From Hydractinia symbiolongicarpus (Eukaryota > Cnidaria > Hydrozoa > Anthoathecata > Hydractiniidae), in NCBI RefSeq assembly GCF_029227915.1, contig NC_079876.1:7318001-7382000 (forward strand): a stretch of DNA of 64,000 nt. The letters run 5' to 3'. Numbering within the stretch: position 1 is the first letter of the stretch; every line of letters starts with the position of its first letter. Of this stretch, positions 25,779 to 37,503 are shown in pieces. A model generated the notes under the pieces. It was not told the origin of the DNA, ran no database searches, and saw only the letters and a list, made by a program, of their open reading frames with translations. The translations under genes were made by a program, and so were the position numbers.

Positions 25779-27390
25779 TAGAGGTTTAATCGCCGGCAAA
25801 CGAAATCCCGCGATTTCCCGTAAATCGCGGGCTTGGCCCGTATAGTCGAATGTATACAAAGAAAGTACCCAGGGACTCATTTCCCGAACGATTTTTTAAT
25901 TTTTTTTTTCACCACTAAAACGCATGATACTTGAAGTTTTCAAAAATGTTTTCATTTTTGATGAGACGGTTAATGAAAGAAGTTTAATCGCCGGCAAACG
26001 AAATCCCGCGATTTCCCGTAAATCCCGGGCTTGGCCCGTATAGTCGAATGTATACAAAGAAAGTACCCAGTGAGTAAACTCATTTCCCGAACGATTTTTT
26101 AATTTTTTTTCTTACCACTAAAACGCATGAGACTTGTAGTTTTCAAAAATGTTTTCATTTTTGATGAGACGGTTAATGAAAGAAGTTTAATCGCCGGCAA
26201 ACGAAAACCCGCGATTTCCCGTAAATCCCGGTCTTGGCCCGTATAGTCGAATGTATACAAAGAAAGTACCCTGTGAGTAAACTCATTTCCCGAACGATTT
26301 TTTAAATTATTTTTTCACCACTAAAACGCATGAGACTTGTAGTTTTCAGAAATGTTTTCATTTTTGATGAGACGCTTAATGAAAGTGGTTTAATCGCCAG
26401 CAAAGGAAAACCCGCGATTTCCCGTAAATTCTTGGCTTGGCCCGTATAGTCGAATGTATACAAAGAAAGTACCCTGTGAGTAAACTCATTTCCAAAACGA
26501 TTTTTTAAATTATCTTTTCACCAATAAAACGCATGAGAGTTGTAGTTTTTAAAAATGTTTTCATTTTTGATGAAACGCTGAATAAAAGAAGTTTAATCGC
26601 CGGCAAACGAAAACCCGCCATTTCCCGTAAACCCCGGACTCGGCCCGTATAGTCAAAAGTATACAAAGAAATTACCCAGGGAGTAAACTCATTTTCCGAA
26701 CGATTTTTTAAATTATTTCTTTACCACTACAACGCATGAGACTTGTAGTTTTTAAAAATGTTTTCATTTTTGATGAGACGCTGAATAAAAGTAGTTTAAT
26801 CGCCGGCAAACGAAAACCCGCCATTTCCCGTAAACCCCGGACTCGGCCCGTATAGTCAAAAGTATACAAAGAAATTACCCAGGGAGTAAACTCATTTTCC
26901 AAACGATTTTTTAAATTTTTTTTTCACCACTACAACGCATGAGACTTGTAGTTTTTAAAAATGTTTTCATTTTTGATGAGACGCTGAATAAAAGTAGTTT
27001 AATCGCCGGCGAACGAAAACCCGCCATTTCCCGTAAACCCCGGACTCGGCCCGTATAGTCAAAAGTATACAAAGAAAGTACCCAGGGAGTAAACTCATTT
27101 TCCGAACGATTTTTTAAATTATTTTTTCACCACTACAACGCATGAGACTTGTAGTTTTTAAAAATGTTTTCATTTTTGATGAGACGCTGAATAAAAGAAG
27201 TTTAATCGCCCTCAAACGAAAAACCGCAATTTCCCGTAAATCCCGGACTCGGCCCGTATAGTCCAAAGAATACAAAGAAGGTACCCAGGGAGTAAACTCA
27301 TTTTCCGATCGATTTTTATAAATTATTCTTCACCACTACAACGCATGAGACTTGTAGTTTTCAAAAATGTTTTCATTTTTGATGAGACGC
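25779..27390 (+). repeat. Large higher-order unit H4-4, 8 monomers, 1612 bp (shortest)
   Basis: Keeps the opening modules (tagagg 25779; gatacttgaag; ggttaatg; ttcagaaatg 26347, spacing 3440 to H4-3). It then passes almost directly to the closing modules (cgccggcgaacg and ccctcaaacg, about 27209), so the middle type B run is missing. It is the shortest version of the unit. Confidence 0.83.
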
Positions 27391-28490
27391 TAGAGGTTTC
27401 ATCGCCGGCAAACGAAATCCCGCGATTTCCCGTAAATCGCGGGCTTGGCCCGTATAGTCGAATGTATACAAAGAAAGTACCCAGGGACTCATTTCCCGAA
27501 CGATTTTTTAATTTTTTTTTTCACCACTAAAATGCATGATACTTGAAGTTTTCAAAAATGTTTTCATTTTTGATGAGACGCTTAATGAAAGTGGTTTAAT
27601 CGCCGGCAAACGAAATCCCGCGATTTCACGTAAATCCCGGGCTTGGCCCGTATAGTCGAATGTATACAAAGAAAGTACCCAGTGAGTAAACTCATTTCCC
27701 GAACGATTTTTTAATTTTTTTTCTTACCACTAAAACGCATGAGACTTGTAGTTTTCAAAAATGTTTTCATTTTTGATGAGACGGTTAATGAAAGAAGTTT
27801 AATCGCCGGCAAACGAAAACCCGCGATTTCCCGTAAATCCCGGTCTTGGCCCGTATAGTCGAATGTATACAAAGAAAGTACCCTGTGAGTAAACTCATTT
27901 CCCGAACGATTTTTTAAATTATTTTTTCACCACTAAAACGCATGAGACTTGTAGTTTTCAGAAATGTTTTCATTTTTGATGAGACGCTTAATGAAAGTGG
28001 TTTAATCGCCAGCAAAGGAAAATCCGCGATTTCCCGTAAATTCCTGGCTTGGCCCGTATAGTCGAATGTATACAAAGAAAGTACCCTGTGAGTAAACTCA
28101 TTTCCAAAACGATTTTTTAAATTATCTTTTCACCAATAAAACGCATGAGACTTGTAGTTTTTAAAAATGTTTTCATTTTTGATGAAACGCTGAATAAAAG
28201 AAGTTTAATCGCCGGCAAACGAAAACCCGCCATTTCCCGTAAACCCCGGACTCGGCCCGTATAGTCAAAAGTATACAAAGAAATTACCCAGGGAGTAAAC
28301 TAATTTTCCGAACGATTTTTTAAATTATTTCTTCACCACTACAACGCATGAGACTTGTAGTTTTTAAAAATGTTTTCATTTTTGATGAGACGCTGAATAA
28401 AAGTAGTTTAATCGCCGGCAAACGAAAACCCGCCATTTCCCGTAAACCCCGGACTCGGCCCGTATAGTCAAAAGTATGCAAAAAGAAATT

Positions 28491-28893
28491 ACCCAGGGAG
28501 TAAACTCATTTTCCGAACGATTTTTTAAATTATTTCTTCACCACTACAACGCATGAGACTTGTAGTTTTTAAAAATGTTTTCATTTTTGATGTGACGCTG
28601 AATAAAAGAAGTTTAATCGCCGGCAAACGAAAACCCGCGATTTCCCGTAAATCCCTGGCTTGGCCCGTATAGTCGAATGTATACAAAGAAAGTACCCTGT
28701 GAGTAAACTCATTTTCCGAACGATTTTTTAAATTATTTCTTCACCACTACAACGCATGAGACTTGTAGTTTTTAAAAATGTTTTCATTTTTGATGTGACG
28801 CTGAATAAAAGAAGTTTAATCGCCGGCAAACGAAAACCCGCGATTTCCCGTAAATCCCTGGCTTGGCCCGTATAGTCGAATGTATACAAAGAA
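28491..28893 (+). repeat. Single-monomer tandem duplication
   Basis: Two adjacent monomers here both carry the diagnostic gatgtgacgctg (28591 and 28794) with ttatttcttcaccactacaacg. In the other units this monomer occurs once per unit. The spacing is 203 bp, so one monomer was added by slippage or unequal exchange. Limits are approximate. Confidence 0.75.
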
Positions 28894-31009
28894 AGTACCC
28901 TGTGAGTAAACTCATTTCCAAAACGATTTTTTAAATTATCTTTTCACCAATAAAACGCATGAGACTTGTAGTTTTTAAAAATGTTTTCATTTTTGATGAG
29001 ACGCTTAATGAAAGAGGTTTAATCGCCGGCAAACGAAATCCCGTGTTTTCCCGTAAATCCGGGGCTTGGCCCGTATAGTCGAATGTATACAAGGAAAGTA
29101 CCCAGGGAGTAAACTCATTTCCCGAACGATTTTTTAAATTTTTTTTTCACCACTAAAACGAATGAGACTTGTAGTTTTCAAAAATGTTTTCATTTTTGAC
29201 GAGACGCTTATTAAAAGAGGTTTAATCGCCGGCAAACGAAATCCCGCGATTTCCCGTAAATCCCTGGCTTGGCCCGTATAGTCGAATGTATACAAAAAAA
29301 GTACCCTGTGGGTAAACTCATTTCCAAAACGATTTTTTAAATTATCTTTTCACCAATAAAACGCATGAGACTTGTAGTTTATAAATATGTTTTCATTTTT
29401 GATGAGACGCTGAATAAAAGTAGTTTAAACGCCGGCAAACGAAAACCCGCGATTTCCCGTAAATCCCGGACTCGGCCCGTATAGTCAAAAGTATACAAAG
29501 AAAGTACCCAGGGAGTAAACTCATTTCCCGAACGATTTTTTAAATTATTATTTCACCACTAAAACCCATGAGACTTATAGTTTTTAAAAATGTTTTCATT
29601 TTTGATAAGACGCTGAATAAAAGAAGTTTAATCGCCGGCAAACGAAAACCCGCGATTTCCCGTAAATCCCTGGCTTGGCCCGTATAGTCGAATGTATACA
29701 AAGAAAGTACCCTGTGAGTAAACTTATTTCCAAAACGATTTTTTAAATTATCTTTTCACCAATAAAACGCATGAGACTTGTAGTTTTTAAAAATGTTTTC
29801 ATTTTTGATGAGACGCTTAATGAAAGAGGTTTAATCGCCGGCAAACGAAATCCCGCGTTTTCCCGTAAATCCGGGGCTTGGCCCGTATAGTCGAATGTAT
29901 ACAAAGAAAGTACCCAGTGAGTAAACTCATTTCCCGAACGATTTTTTAAATTTTTTTTTCACCACTAAAACGAATGAGACTTGTAGTTTTCAAAAATGTT
30001 TTCATTTTTGATGAGATGCTTATTAAAAGAGGTTTAATCGCCGGCAAACGAAATCCCGCGATTTCCCGTAAATCCCTGGCTTGGCCCGTATAGTCGAATG
30101 TATACAAAGAAAGTACCCTGTGGGTAAACTCATTTCAAAAACGATTTTTTAAATTATCTTTTCACCAATAAAACGCATGAGACTTGTAGTTTATAAATAT
30201 GTTTTCATTTTTGATGAGACGCTGAATAAAAGTATTTTAAACGCCGGCAAACGAAAACCCGCGATTTCCCGTAAATCCCGGACTCGGCCCGTATAGTCAA
30301 AAGTATACAAAGAAAGTACCCAGGGAGTAAACTCATTTCCCGAACGATTTTTTAAATTATTATTTCACCACTAAAACCCATGAGACTTATAGTTTTTAAA
30401 AATGTTTTCATTTTTGATAAGACGCTGAATAAAAGAAGTTTAATCGCCGGCAAACGAAAACCCGCCATTTCCCGTAAACCCCGGACTCGGCCCGTATAGT
30501 CAAAAGTATACAAAGAAATTACCCAGGGAGTAAACTCATTTTCCAAACGATTTTTTAAATTTTTTTTTCACCACTACAACGCATGAGACTTGTAGTTTTT
30601 AAAAATGTTTTCATTTTTGATGAGACGCTGAATAAAAGAAGTTTAATCGCCGGCGAACGAAAACCCGCCATTTCCCGTAAACCCCGGACTCGGCCCGTAT
30701 AGTCAAAAGTATACAAAGAAAGTACCCAGGGAGTAAACTCATTTTCCGAACGATTTTTTAAATTATTTTTTCACCACTACAACGCATGAGACTTGTAGTT
30801 TTTAAAAATGTTTTCATTTTTGATGAGACGCTGAATAAAAGAAGTTTAATCGCCGGCAAACGAAAACCTGCGATTTCCCGTAAATCCTGGACTCGGCCCG
30901 TATAGTAAAGAAAGTACCCGGGATGTAAACTCATTTCCCGAACGATTTTTTAAATTATTATTTCACCAATAAAACGCATGAGACTTGTAGTTTTTAAAAA
31001 TGTTTTCAT

Positions 31010-32172
31010 TTTTGATGAGACGCTTAATGAAAGTGGTTTAATCGCCAGCAAACGAAAACCCGCGATTTCCCGTAAATTCCTGGCTTGGCCCGTATAGTCG
31101 AATGTATACAAAGAAAGTACCCTGTGAGTAAACTCATTTCCAAAACGATTTTTTAAATTATCTTTTCACCAATAAAACGCATGAGACTTGTAGTTTTTAA
31201 AAATGTTTTCATTTTTGATGAGACGCTGATTAAAAAAAGTTTAATCGCCGGCAAACGAAAACCCGCCATTTCCCGTAAACCCCGGACTCGGCCCGTATAG
31301 TCAAAAGTATACAAAGAGATTACCCAGGGAGTAAACTCATTTTCCGAACGATTTTTTAAATTTATTCTTCACCACTACAACGCATGAGACTTGTAGTTTT
31401 AAAAAATGTTTTCATTTTTGATGAGACGCTGAATAAAAGTAGTTTAATCGCCGGCAAACGAAAACCCGCCATTTCCGTAAACCCCGGACTCGGCCCGTAT
31501 AGTCAAAAGTATACAAAGAAATTACCCAGGGAGTAAACTCATTTTCCGAATGATTTTTATAAATTATTCTTCACCACTACAACGCATGAGACATGTAGTT
31601 TTTAAAAATGTTTTCATTTTTGATGTGACGCTGAATAAAAGAAGTTTAATCGCCGGCAAACGAAAACCCGCGATTTCCCGTAAATCCCTGGCTTGGCCCG
31701 TATAGTCGAATGTATACAAAGAAAGTACCCTGTGAGTAAACTCATTTCCAAAACGATTTTTTAAATTATCTTTTCACCAATAAAACGCATGAGACTTGTA
31801 GTTTTTAAAAATGTTTTCATTTTTGATGAGACGCTTATTAAAAGAGGTTTAATCGCCGGCAAACGAAATCCCGCGATTTCCCGTAAATCCCTGGCTTGGC
31901 CCGTATAGTCGAATGTATACAAAGAAAGTACCCTGTGGGTAAACTCATTTCCAAAACGATTTTTTAAATTATCTTTTCACCAATAAAACGCATGAGACTT
32001 GTAGTTTATAAATATGTTTTCATTTTTGATGAGACGCTGAATAAAAGTAGTTTAAACGCCGGCAAACGAAAACCCGCGATTTCCCGTAAATCCCGGACTC
32101 GGCCCGTATAGTCAAAAGTATACAAAGAAAGTACCCAGGGAGTAAACTCATTTCCCGAACGATTTTTTAATT
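31010..32172 (+). repeat. Dispersed duplicate D5, copy 1 (partner at 33615)
   Basis: Matches 33615-34777 at spacing 2605 bp. Shared markers include gccagcaaacg, the rare gagattaccc at 31316 and 33921, ttaaatttattcttcacc, gttttaaaaaatg, and catttccgtaaacccc (a c is missing). The match ends where this copy reads gattttttaatttttt and the partner gattttttaaaatatt. The copies are separated by the H4 closing and opening modules. Confidence 0.83.
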
Positions 32173-32312
32173 TTTTTTCTTACCACTAAAACGCATGAGA
32201 CTTGTAGTTTATAAATATGTTTTCATTTTTGATGAGACGCTGAATAAAAGAAGTTTAATCGCCGGCAAACGAAAACCCGCGATTTCCCGTAAATCCCTGG
32301 CTTGGCCCGTAT

Positions 32313-32486
32313 AGTCGAATGTATACAAAGAAAGTACGATTTTTTAAATTATCTTTTCACCAATAAAACGCATGAGACTTGTAGTTTTTAAAAATGTTTT
32401 CATTTTTGATGAGACGCTTATTAAAAGAGGTTTAATCGCCGGCAAACGAAATCCCGCGATTTCCCGTAAATCCCTGGCTTGGCCCG
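32313..32486 (+). repeat. Truncated monomer lacking about 26 bp
   Basis: The sequence runs from gtatacaaagaaagtac directly into gattttttaaattatc at 32334-32340, so about 26 bp (normally ccctgtgagtaaactc and catttccaaaa) are missing. The ends share ac, consistent with a microhomology deletion. The same deletion recurs at 35548 and 36537, so these three copies descend from one event. Limits of the monomer are approximate. Confidence 0.82.
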
Positions 32487-33026
32487 TATAGTCGAATGTA
32501 TACAAAGAAAGTACCCAGGGAGTAAACTCATTTCCCGAACGATTTTTTAAATTTTTTTTTCACCACTACAACGCATGAGACTTGTAGTTTTTAAAAATGT
32601 TTTCATTTTTGATGAGACGCTGAATAAAAGAAGTTTAATCGCCGGCGAACGAAAACCCGCCATTTCCCGTAAACCCCGGACTCGGCCCGTATAGTCAAAA
32701 GTATACAAAGAAAGTACCCAGGGAGTAAACTCATTTTCCGAACGATTTTTTAAATTATTTTTTCACCACTACAACGCATGAGACTTGTAGTTTTCAAAAA
32801 TGTTTTCATTTTTGATGAGACGCTGAATAAAAGAAGTTTAATCGCCCTCAAACGAAAATCCGCAATTTCCCGTAAATCCCGGACTCGGCCCGTATAGTCC
32901 AAAGAATACAAAGAAGGTACCCAGGGAGTAAACTCATTTCCTGATCGAGTTTTTAAAGTATTTTTTCACCACTAAAACGCATGAGACTTGTAGTTTTCAA
33001 AAAGGTTTTCATTTTTGATGAGACGC

Positions 33027-34724
33027 TAGAGGTTTAATCGCCGGCAAACGAAATCCCGCGATTTCCCGTAAATCCCGGGCTTGGCCCGTATAGTCGAATG
33101 TATACAAAGAAAGTACCCAGGGAGTAAACTCATTTCCCGAACGATTTTTTAATTTTTTTTTTCACCACTAAAACGCATGATACTTGAAGTTTTCAAAAAT
33201 GTTTTCATTTTTGATGAGACGGTTAATGAAAGAAGTTTAATCGCCGGCAAACGAAATCCCGCGATTTCCCGTAAATCCCGGGCTTGGCCCGTATAGTCGA
33301 ATGTATACAAAGAAAGTACCCAGTGAGTAAACTCATTTCCCGAACGATTTTTTAATTTTTTTTCTTACCACTAAAACGCATGAGACTTGTAGTTTTCAAA
33401 AATGTTTTCATTTTTGATGAGACGGTTAATGAAAGAAGTTTAATCGCCGGCAAACGAAAACCCGCGATTTCCCGTAAATCCCGGGCTTGGCCCGTATAGT
33501 CGAATGTATACAAAGAAAGTTACCTGTGAGTAAACTCATTTCCCGAACGATTTTTTAAATTATTTTTTCACCACTAAAACGCATGAGACTTGTAGTTTTC
33601 AGAAATGTTTTCATTTTTGATGAGACGCTTAATGAAAGTGGTTTAATCGCCAGCAAACGAAAACCCGCGATTTCCCGTAAATTCCTGGCTTGGCCCGTAT
33701 AGTCGAATGTATACAAAGAAAGTACCCTGTGAGTAAACTCATTTCCAAAACGATTTTTTAAATTATCTTTTCACCAATAAAACGCATGAGACTTGTAGTT
33801 TTTAAAAATGTTTTCATTTTTGATGAGACGCTGATTAAAAAAAGTTTAATCGCCGGCAAACGAAAACCCGCCATTTCCCGTAAACCCCGGACTCGGCCCG
33901 TATAGTCAAAAGTATACAAAGAGATTACCCAGGGAGTAAACTCATTTTCCGAACGATTTTTTAAATTTATTCTTCACCACTACAACGCATGAGACTTGTA
34001 GTTTTAAAAAATGTTTTCATTTTTGATGAGACGCTGAATAAAAGTAGTTTAATCGCCGGCAAACGAAAACCCGCCATTTCCGTAAACCCCGGACTCGGCC
34101 CGTATAGTCAAAAGTATACAAAGAAATTACCCAGGGAGTAAACTCATTTTCCGAACGATTTTTATAAATTATTCTTCACCACTACAACGCATGAGACATG
34201 TAGTTTTTAAAAATGTTTTCATTTTTGATGTGACGCTGAATAAAAGAAGTTTAATCGCCGGCAAACGAAAACCCGCGATTTCCCGTAAATCCCTGGCTTG
34301 GCCCGTATAGTCGAATGTATACAAAGAAAGTACCCTGTGAGTAAACTCATTTCCAAAACGATTTTTTAAATTATCTTTTCACCAATAAAACGCATGAGAC
34401 TTGTAGTTTTTAAAAATGTTTTCATTTTTGATGAGACGCTTATTAAAAGAGGTTTAATCGCCGGCAAACGAAATCCCGCGATTTCCCGTAAATCCCTGGC
34501 TTGGCCCGTATAGTCGAATGTATACAAAGAAAGTACCCTGTGGGTAAACTCATTTCCAAAACGATTTTTTAAATTATCTTTTCACCAATAAAACGCATGA
34601 GACTTGTAGTTTATAAATATGTTTTCATTTTTGATGAGACGCTGAATAAAAGTAGTTTAAACGCCGGCAAACGAAAACCCGCGATTTCCCGTAAATCCCG
34701 GACTCGGCCCGTATAGTCAAAAGT
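33027..34724 (+). repeat. Start of a sixth H4-like unit followed by D5 copy 2
   Basis: Opens with tagagg at 33027 and the usual gatacttgaag, cttaccac and ggttaatg modules. The copy at about 33118 keeps gggagtaaactc rather than the 5-bp deletion of the other units. From about 33615 the sequence is the second copy of D5 (31010-32172). No ccctcaaacg closing module or later tagagg follows, so the ordered H4 pattern ends here. Confidence 0.8.
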
Positions 34725-35713
34725 ATACAAAGAAAGTACCCAGGGAGTAAACTCATTTCCCGAACGATTTTTTAAAATATTTTTTCACCACTAAAACGCA
34801 TGAGACTTGTAGTTTTCAAAAATGTTTTCATTTTTAATGACACGCTGAATAAAAGAAGTTTAATCGCCGGCAAACGAAAACATGCCATTTCCCGTAAATC
34901 CCGGACTCGGCCCGTATAGTCAAAAGTATACAAAGAAATTACCCAGGGAGTAAACTCATTTTCCGAACGATTTTTTAAATTATTTTTTCACCACTACAAC
35001 GCATGAGACTTGTAGTTTTTAAAAATGTTTTCATTTTTGATGAGACGCTGAATAAAAGAAGTTTAATCGCCGGCAAACGAAAATCCGCGATTTCCCGTAA
35101 ATCCCGGACTCGGCCCGTATAGTCCAAAGAATACAAAGAAAGTACCCAGGGAGTAAACTCATTTCCCGAACGATTTTTTAAAGTATTTTTTCACCACTAA
35201 AACGCATGAGACTTGTAGTTTTCAGAAATGTTTTCATTTTTGATGAGACGCTTAATGAAAGTGGTTTAATCGCTAGCAAACGAAAACCCGCGATTTCCCG
35301 TAAATTCCTGGCTTGGCCCGTATAGTCGAATGTATACAAAGAAAGTACCCTGTGAGTAAACTCATTTCCAAAACGATTTTTTAAATTATCTTTTCACCAA
35401 TAAAACGCATGAGACTTGTAGTTTTTAAAAATGTTTTCATTTTTGATGTGACGCTGAATAAAAGAAGTTTAATCGCCGGCAAACGAAAACCCGCGATTTC
35501 CCGTAAATCCCTGGCTTGGCCCGTATAGTCGAATGTATACAAAGAAAGTACGATTTTTTAAATTATCTTTTCACCAATAAAACGCATGAGACTTGTAGTT
35601 TTTAAAAATGTTTTCATTTTTGATGAGACGCTTATTAAAAGAGGTTTAATCGCCGGCAAACGAAATCCCGCGATTTCCCGTAAATCCCTGGCTTGGCCCG
35701 TATAGTCGAATGT
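34725..35713 (+). repeat. Tandem unit H6a, 5 monomers, 989 bp
   Basis: Matched markers 989 bp apart are catgcc at 34881 and 35870 and the truncated monomer gtacgatttttta at 35548 and 36537. The total is shorter than five normal monomers because of the 26-bp deletion. Limits are approximate. Confidence 0.8.
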
Positions 35714-36702
35714 ATACAAAGAAAGTACCCAGGGAGTAAACTCATTTCCCGAACGATTTTTTAAAATATTTTTTCACCACTAAAACGAATGAGACTTGTA
35801 GTTTTCAAAAATGTTTTCATTTTTGATGAGACGCTGAATAAAAGAAGTTTAATCGCCGGCAAACGAAAACATGCCATTTCCCGTAAATCCCGGACTCGGC
35901 CCGTATAGTCAGAAGTATACAAAGAAATTACCCAGGGAGTAAACTCATTTTCCGAACGATTTTTTAAATTATTTTTTCACCACTACAACGCATGAGACTT
36001 GTAGTTTTTAAAAATGTTTTCATTTTTGATGAGACGCTGAATAAAAGAAGTTTAATCGCCGGCAAACGAAAATCCGCAATTTCACGTAAATCCCGGACTC
36101 GGCCCGTATAGTCCAAAGAATACAAAGAAAGTACCCAGGGAGTAAACTCATTTCCCGAACGATTTTTTAAAGTATTTTTTCACCACTAAAACGCATGAGA
36201 CTTGTAGTTTTCAGAAATGTTTTCATTTTTGATGAGACGCTTAATGAAAGTGGTTTAATCGCCAGCAAAGGAAAACCCGCGATTTCCCGTAAATTCCTGG
36301 CTTGGCCCGTATAGTCGAATGTATACAAAGAAAGTACCCTGTGAGTAAACTCATTTCCAAAACGATTTTTTAAATTATCTTTTCACCAATAAAACGCATG
36401 AGACTTGTAGTTTTTAAAAATGTTTTCATTTTTGATGTGACGCTGAATAAAAGAAGTTTAATCGCCGGCAAACGAAAACCCGCGATTTCCCGTAAATCCC
36501 TGGCTTGGCCCGTATAGTCGAATATATACAAAGAAAGTACGATTTTTTAAATTATCTTTTCACCAATAAAACGCATGAGACTTGTAGTTTTTAAAAATGT
36601 TTTCATTTTTGATGAGACGCTTATTAAAAGAGGTTTAATCGCCGGCAAACGAAATCCCGCGATTTCCCGTAAATCCCTGGCTTGGCCCGTATAGTCGAAT
36701 GT
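35714..36702 (+). repeat. Tandem unit H6b, 5 monomers, 989 bp
   Basis: Second copy of H6a, with a few private changes (gaatatatac before 36537, ccgcaatttcacg near 36075). The catgcc marker returns once more at 37062 (spacing 1192), so part of the unit was copied a third time. Confidence 0.8.
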
Positions 36703-37503
36703 ATACAAAGAAAGTACCCTGTGGGTAAACTCATTTCCAAAACGATTTTTTAAATTATCTTTTCACCAATAAAACGCATGAGACTTGTAGTTTATAAATA
36801 TGTTTTCATTTTTGATGAGACGCTGAATAAAAGTAGTTTAAACGCCGGCAAACGAAAACCCGCGATTTCCCGTAAATCCCGGACTCGGCCCGTATAGTCA
36901 AAAGTATACAAAGAAAGTACCCAGGGAGTAAACACATTTCCCGAACGATTTTTTAAAATATTTTTTCACCACTAAAACGCATGAGACTTGTAGTTTTCAA
37001 AAATGTTTTCATTTTTGATGAGACGCTGAATAAAAGAAGTTTAATCGCCGGCAAACGAAAACATGCCATTTCCCGTAAATCCCGGACTCGGCCCGTATAG
37101 TCAAAAGTATACAAAGAAATTACCCAGGGAGTAAACTCATTTTCCGAACGATTTTTTAAATTATTTTTTCCCCACTACAACGCATGAGACTTGTAGTTTT
37201 TAAAAATGTTTTCATTTTTGATGAGACGCTGAATAAAAGAAGTTTAATCGCCGGCAAACGAAAATCCGCGATTTCCCGTAAATCCCGGACTCGGCCCGTA
37301 TAGTCCAAAGAATACAAAGAAAGTACCCAGGTAGTAAACTCATTTCCCGAACGATTTTTTAAAGTATTTTTTCACCACTAAAACGCATGAGACTTGTAGT
37401 TTTCAGAAATGTTTTCATTTTTGATGAGACGCTTAATGAAAGTGGTTTAATCGCCAGCAAACGAAAACCCGCGATTTCCCGTAAATCCCGGACTCGGCCC
37501 GTA
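36703..37503 (+). repeat. Mixed type A and B monomers
   Basis: Four monomers, including a further catgccatt copy (37062) and a gtccaaagaatac copy. Nothing other than the satellite is present. Confidence 0.75.

Larger units (their letters stand above)
27391..33026 (+). repeat. Large higher-order unit H4-5, 28 monomers, 5636 bp (longest)
   Basis: Has the full module order again, with tatgcaaaaag at 28475 (5052 bp from 23423). One monomer was duplicated inside it (tgtgacgc at 28591 and 28794, spacing 203). At 30906 it contains an 11-bp deletion monomer of the type otherwise found in the first 12 kb, showing exchange with that class. From about 31010 it contains a segment that is copied again at 33615. 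A truncated monomer lies at about 32334. It ends with ccctcaaacg at about 32846. Confidence 0.82.
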
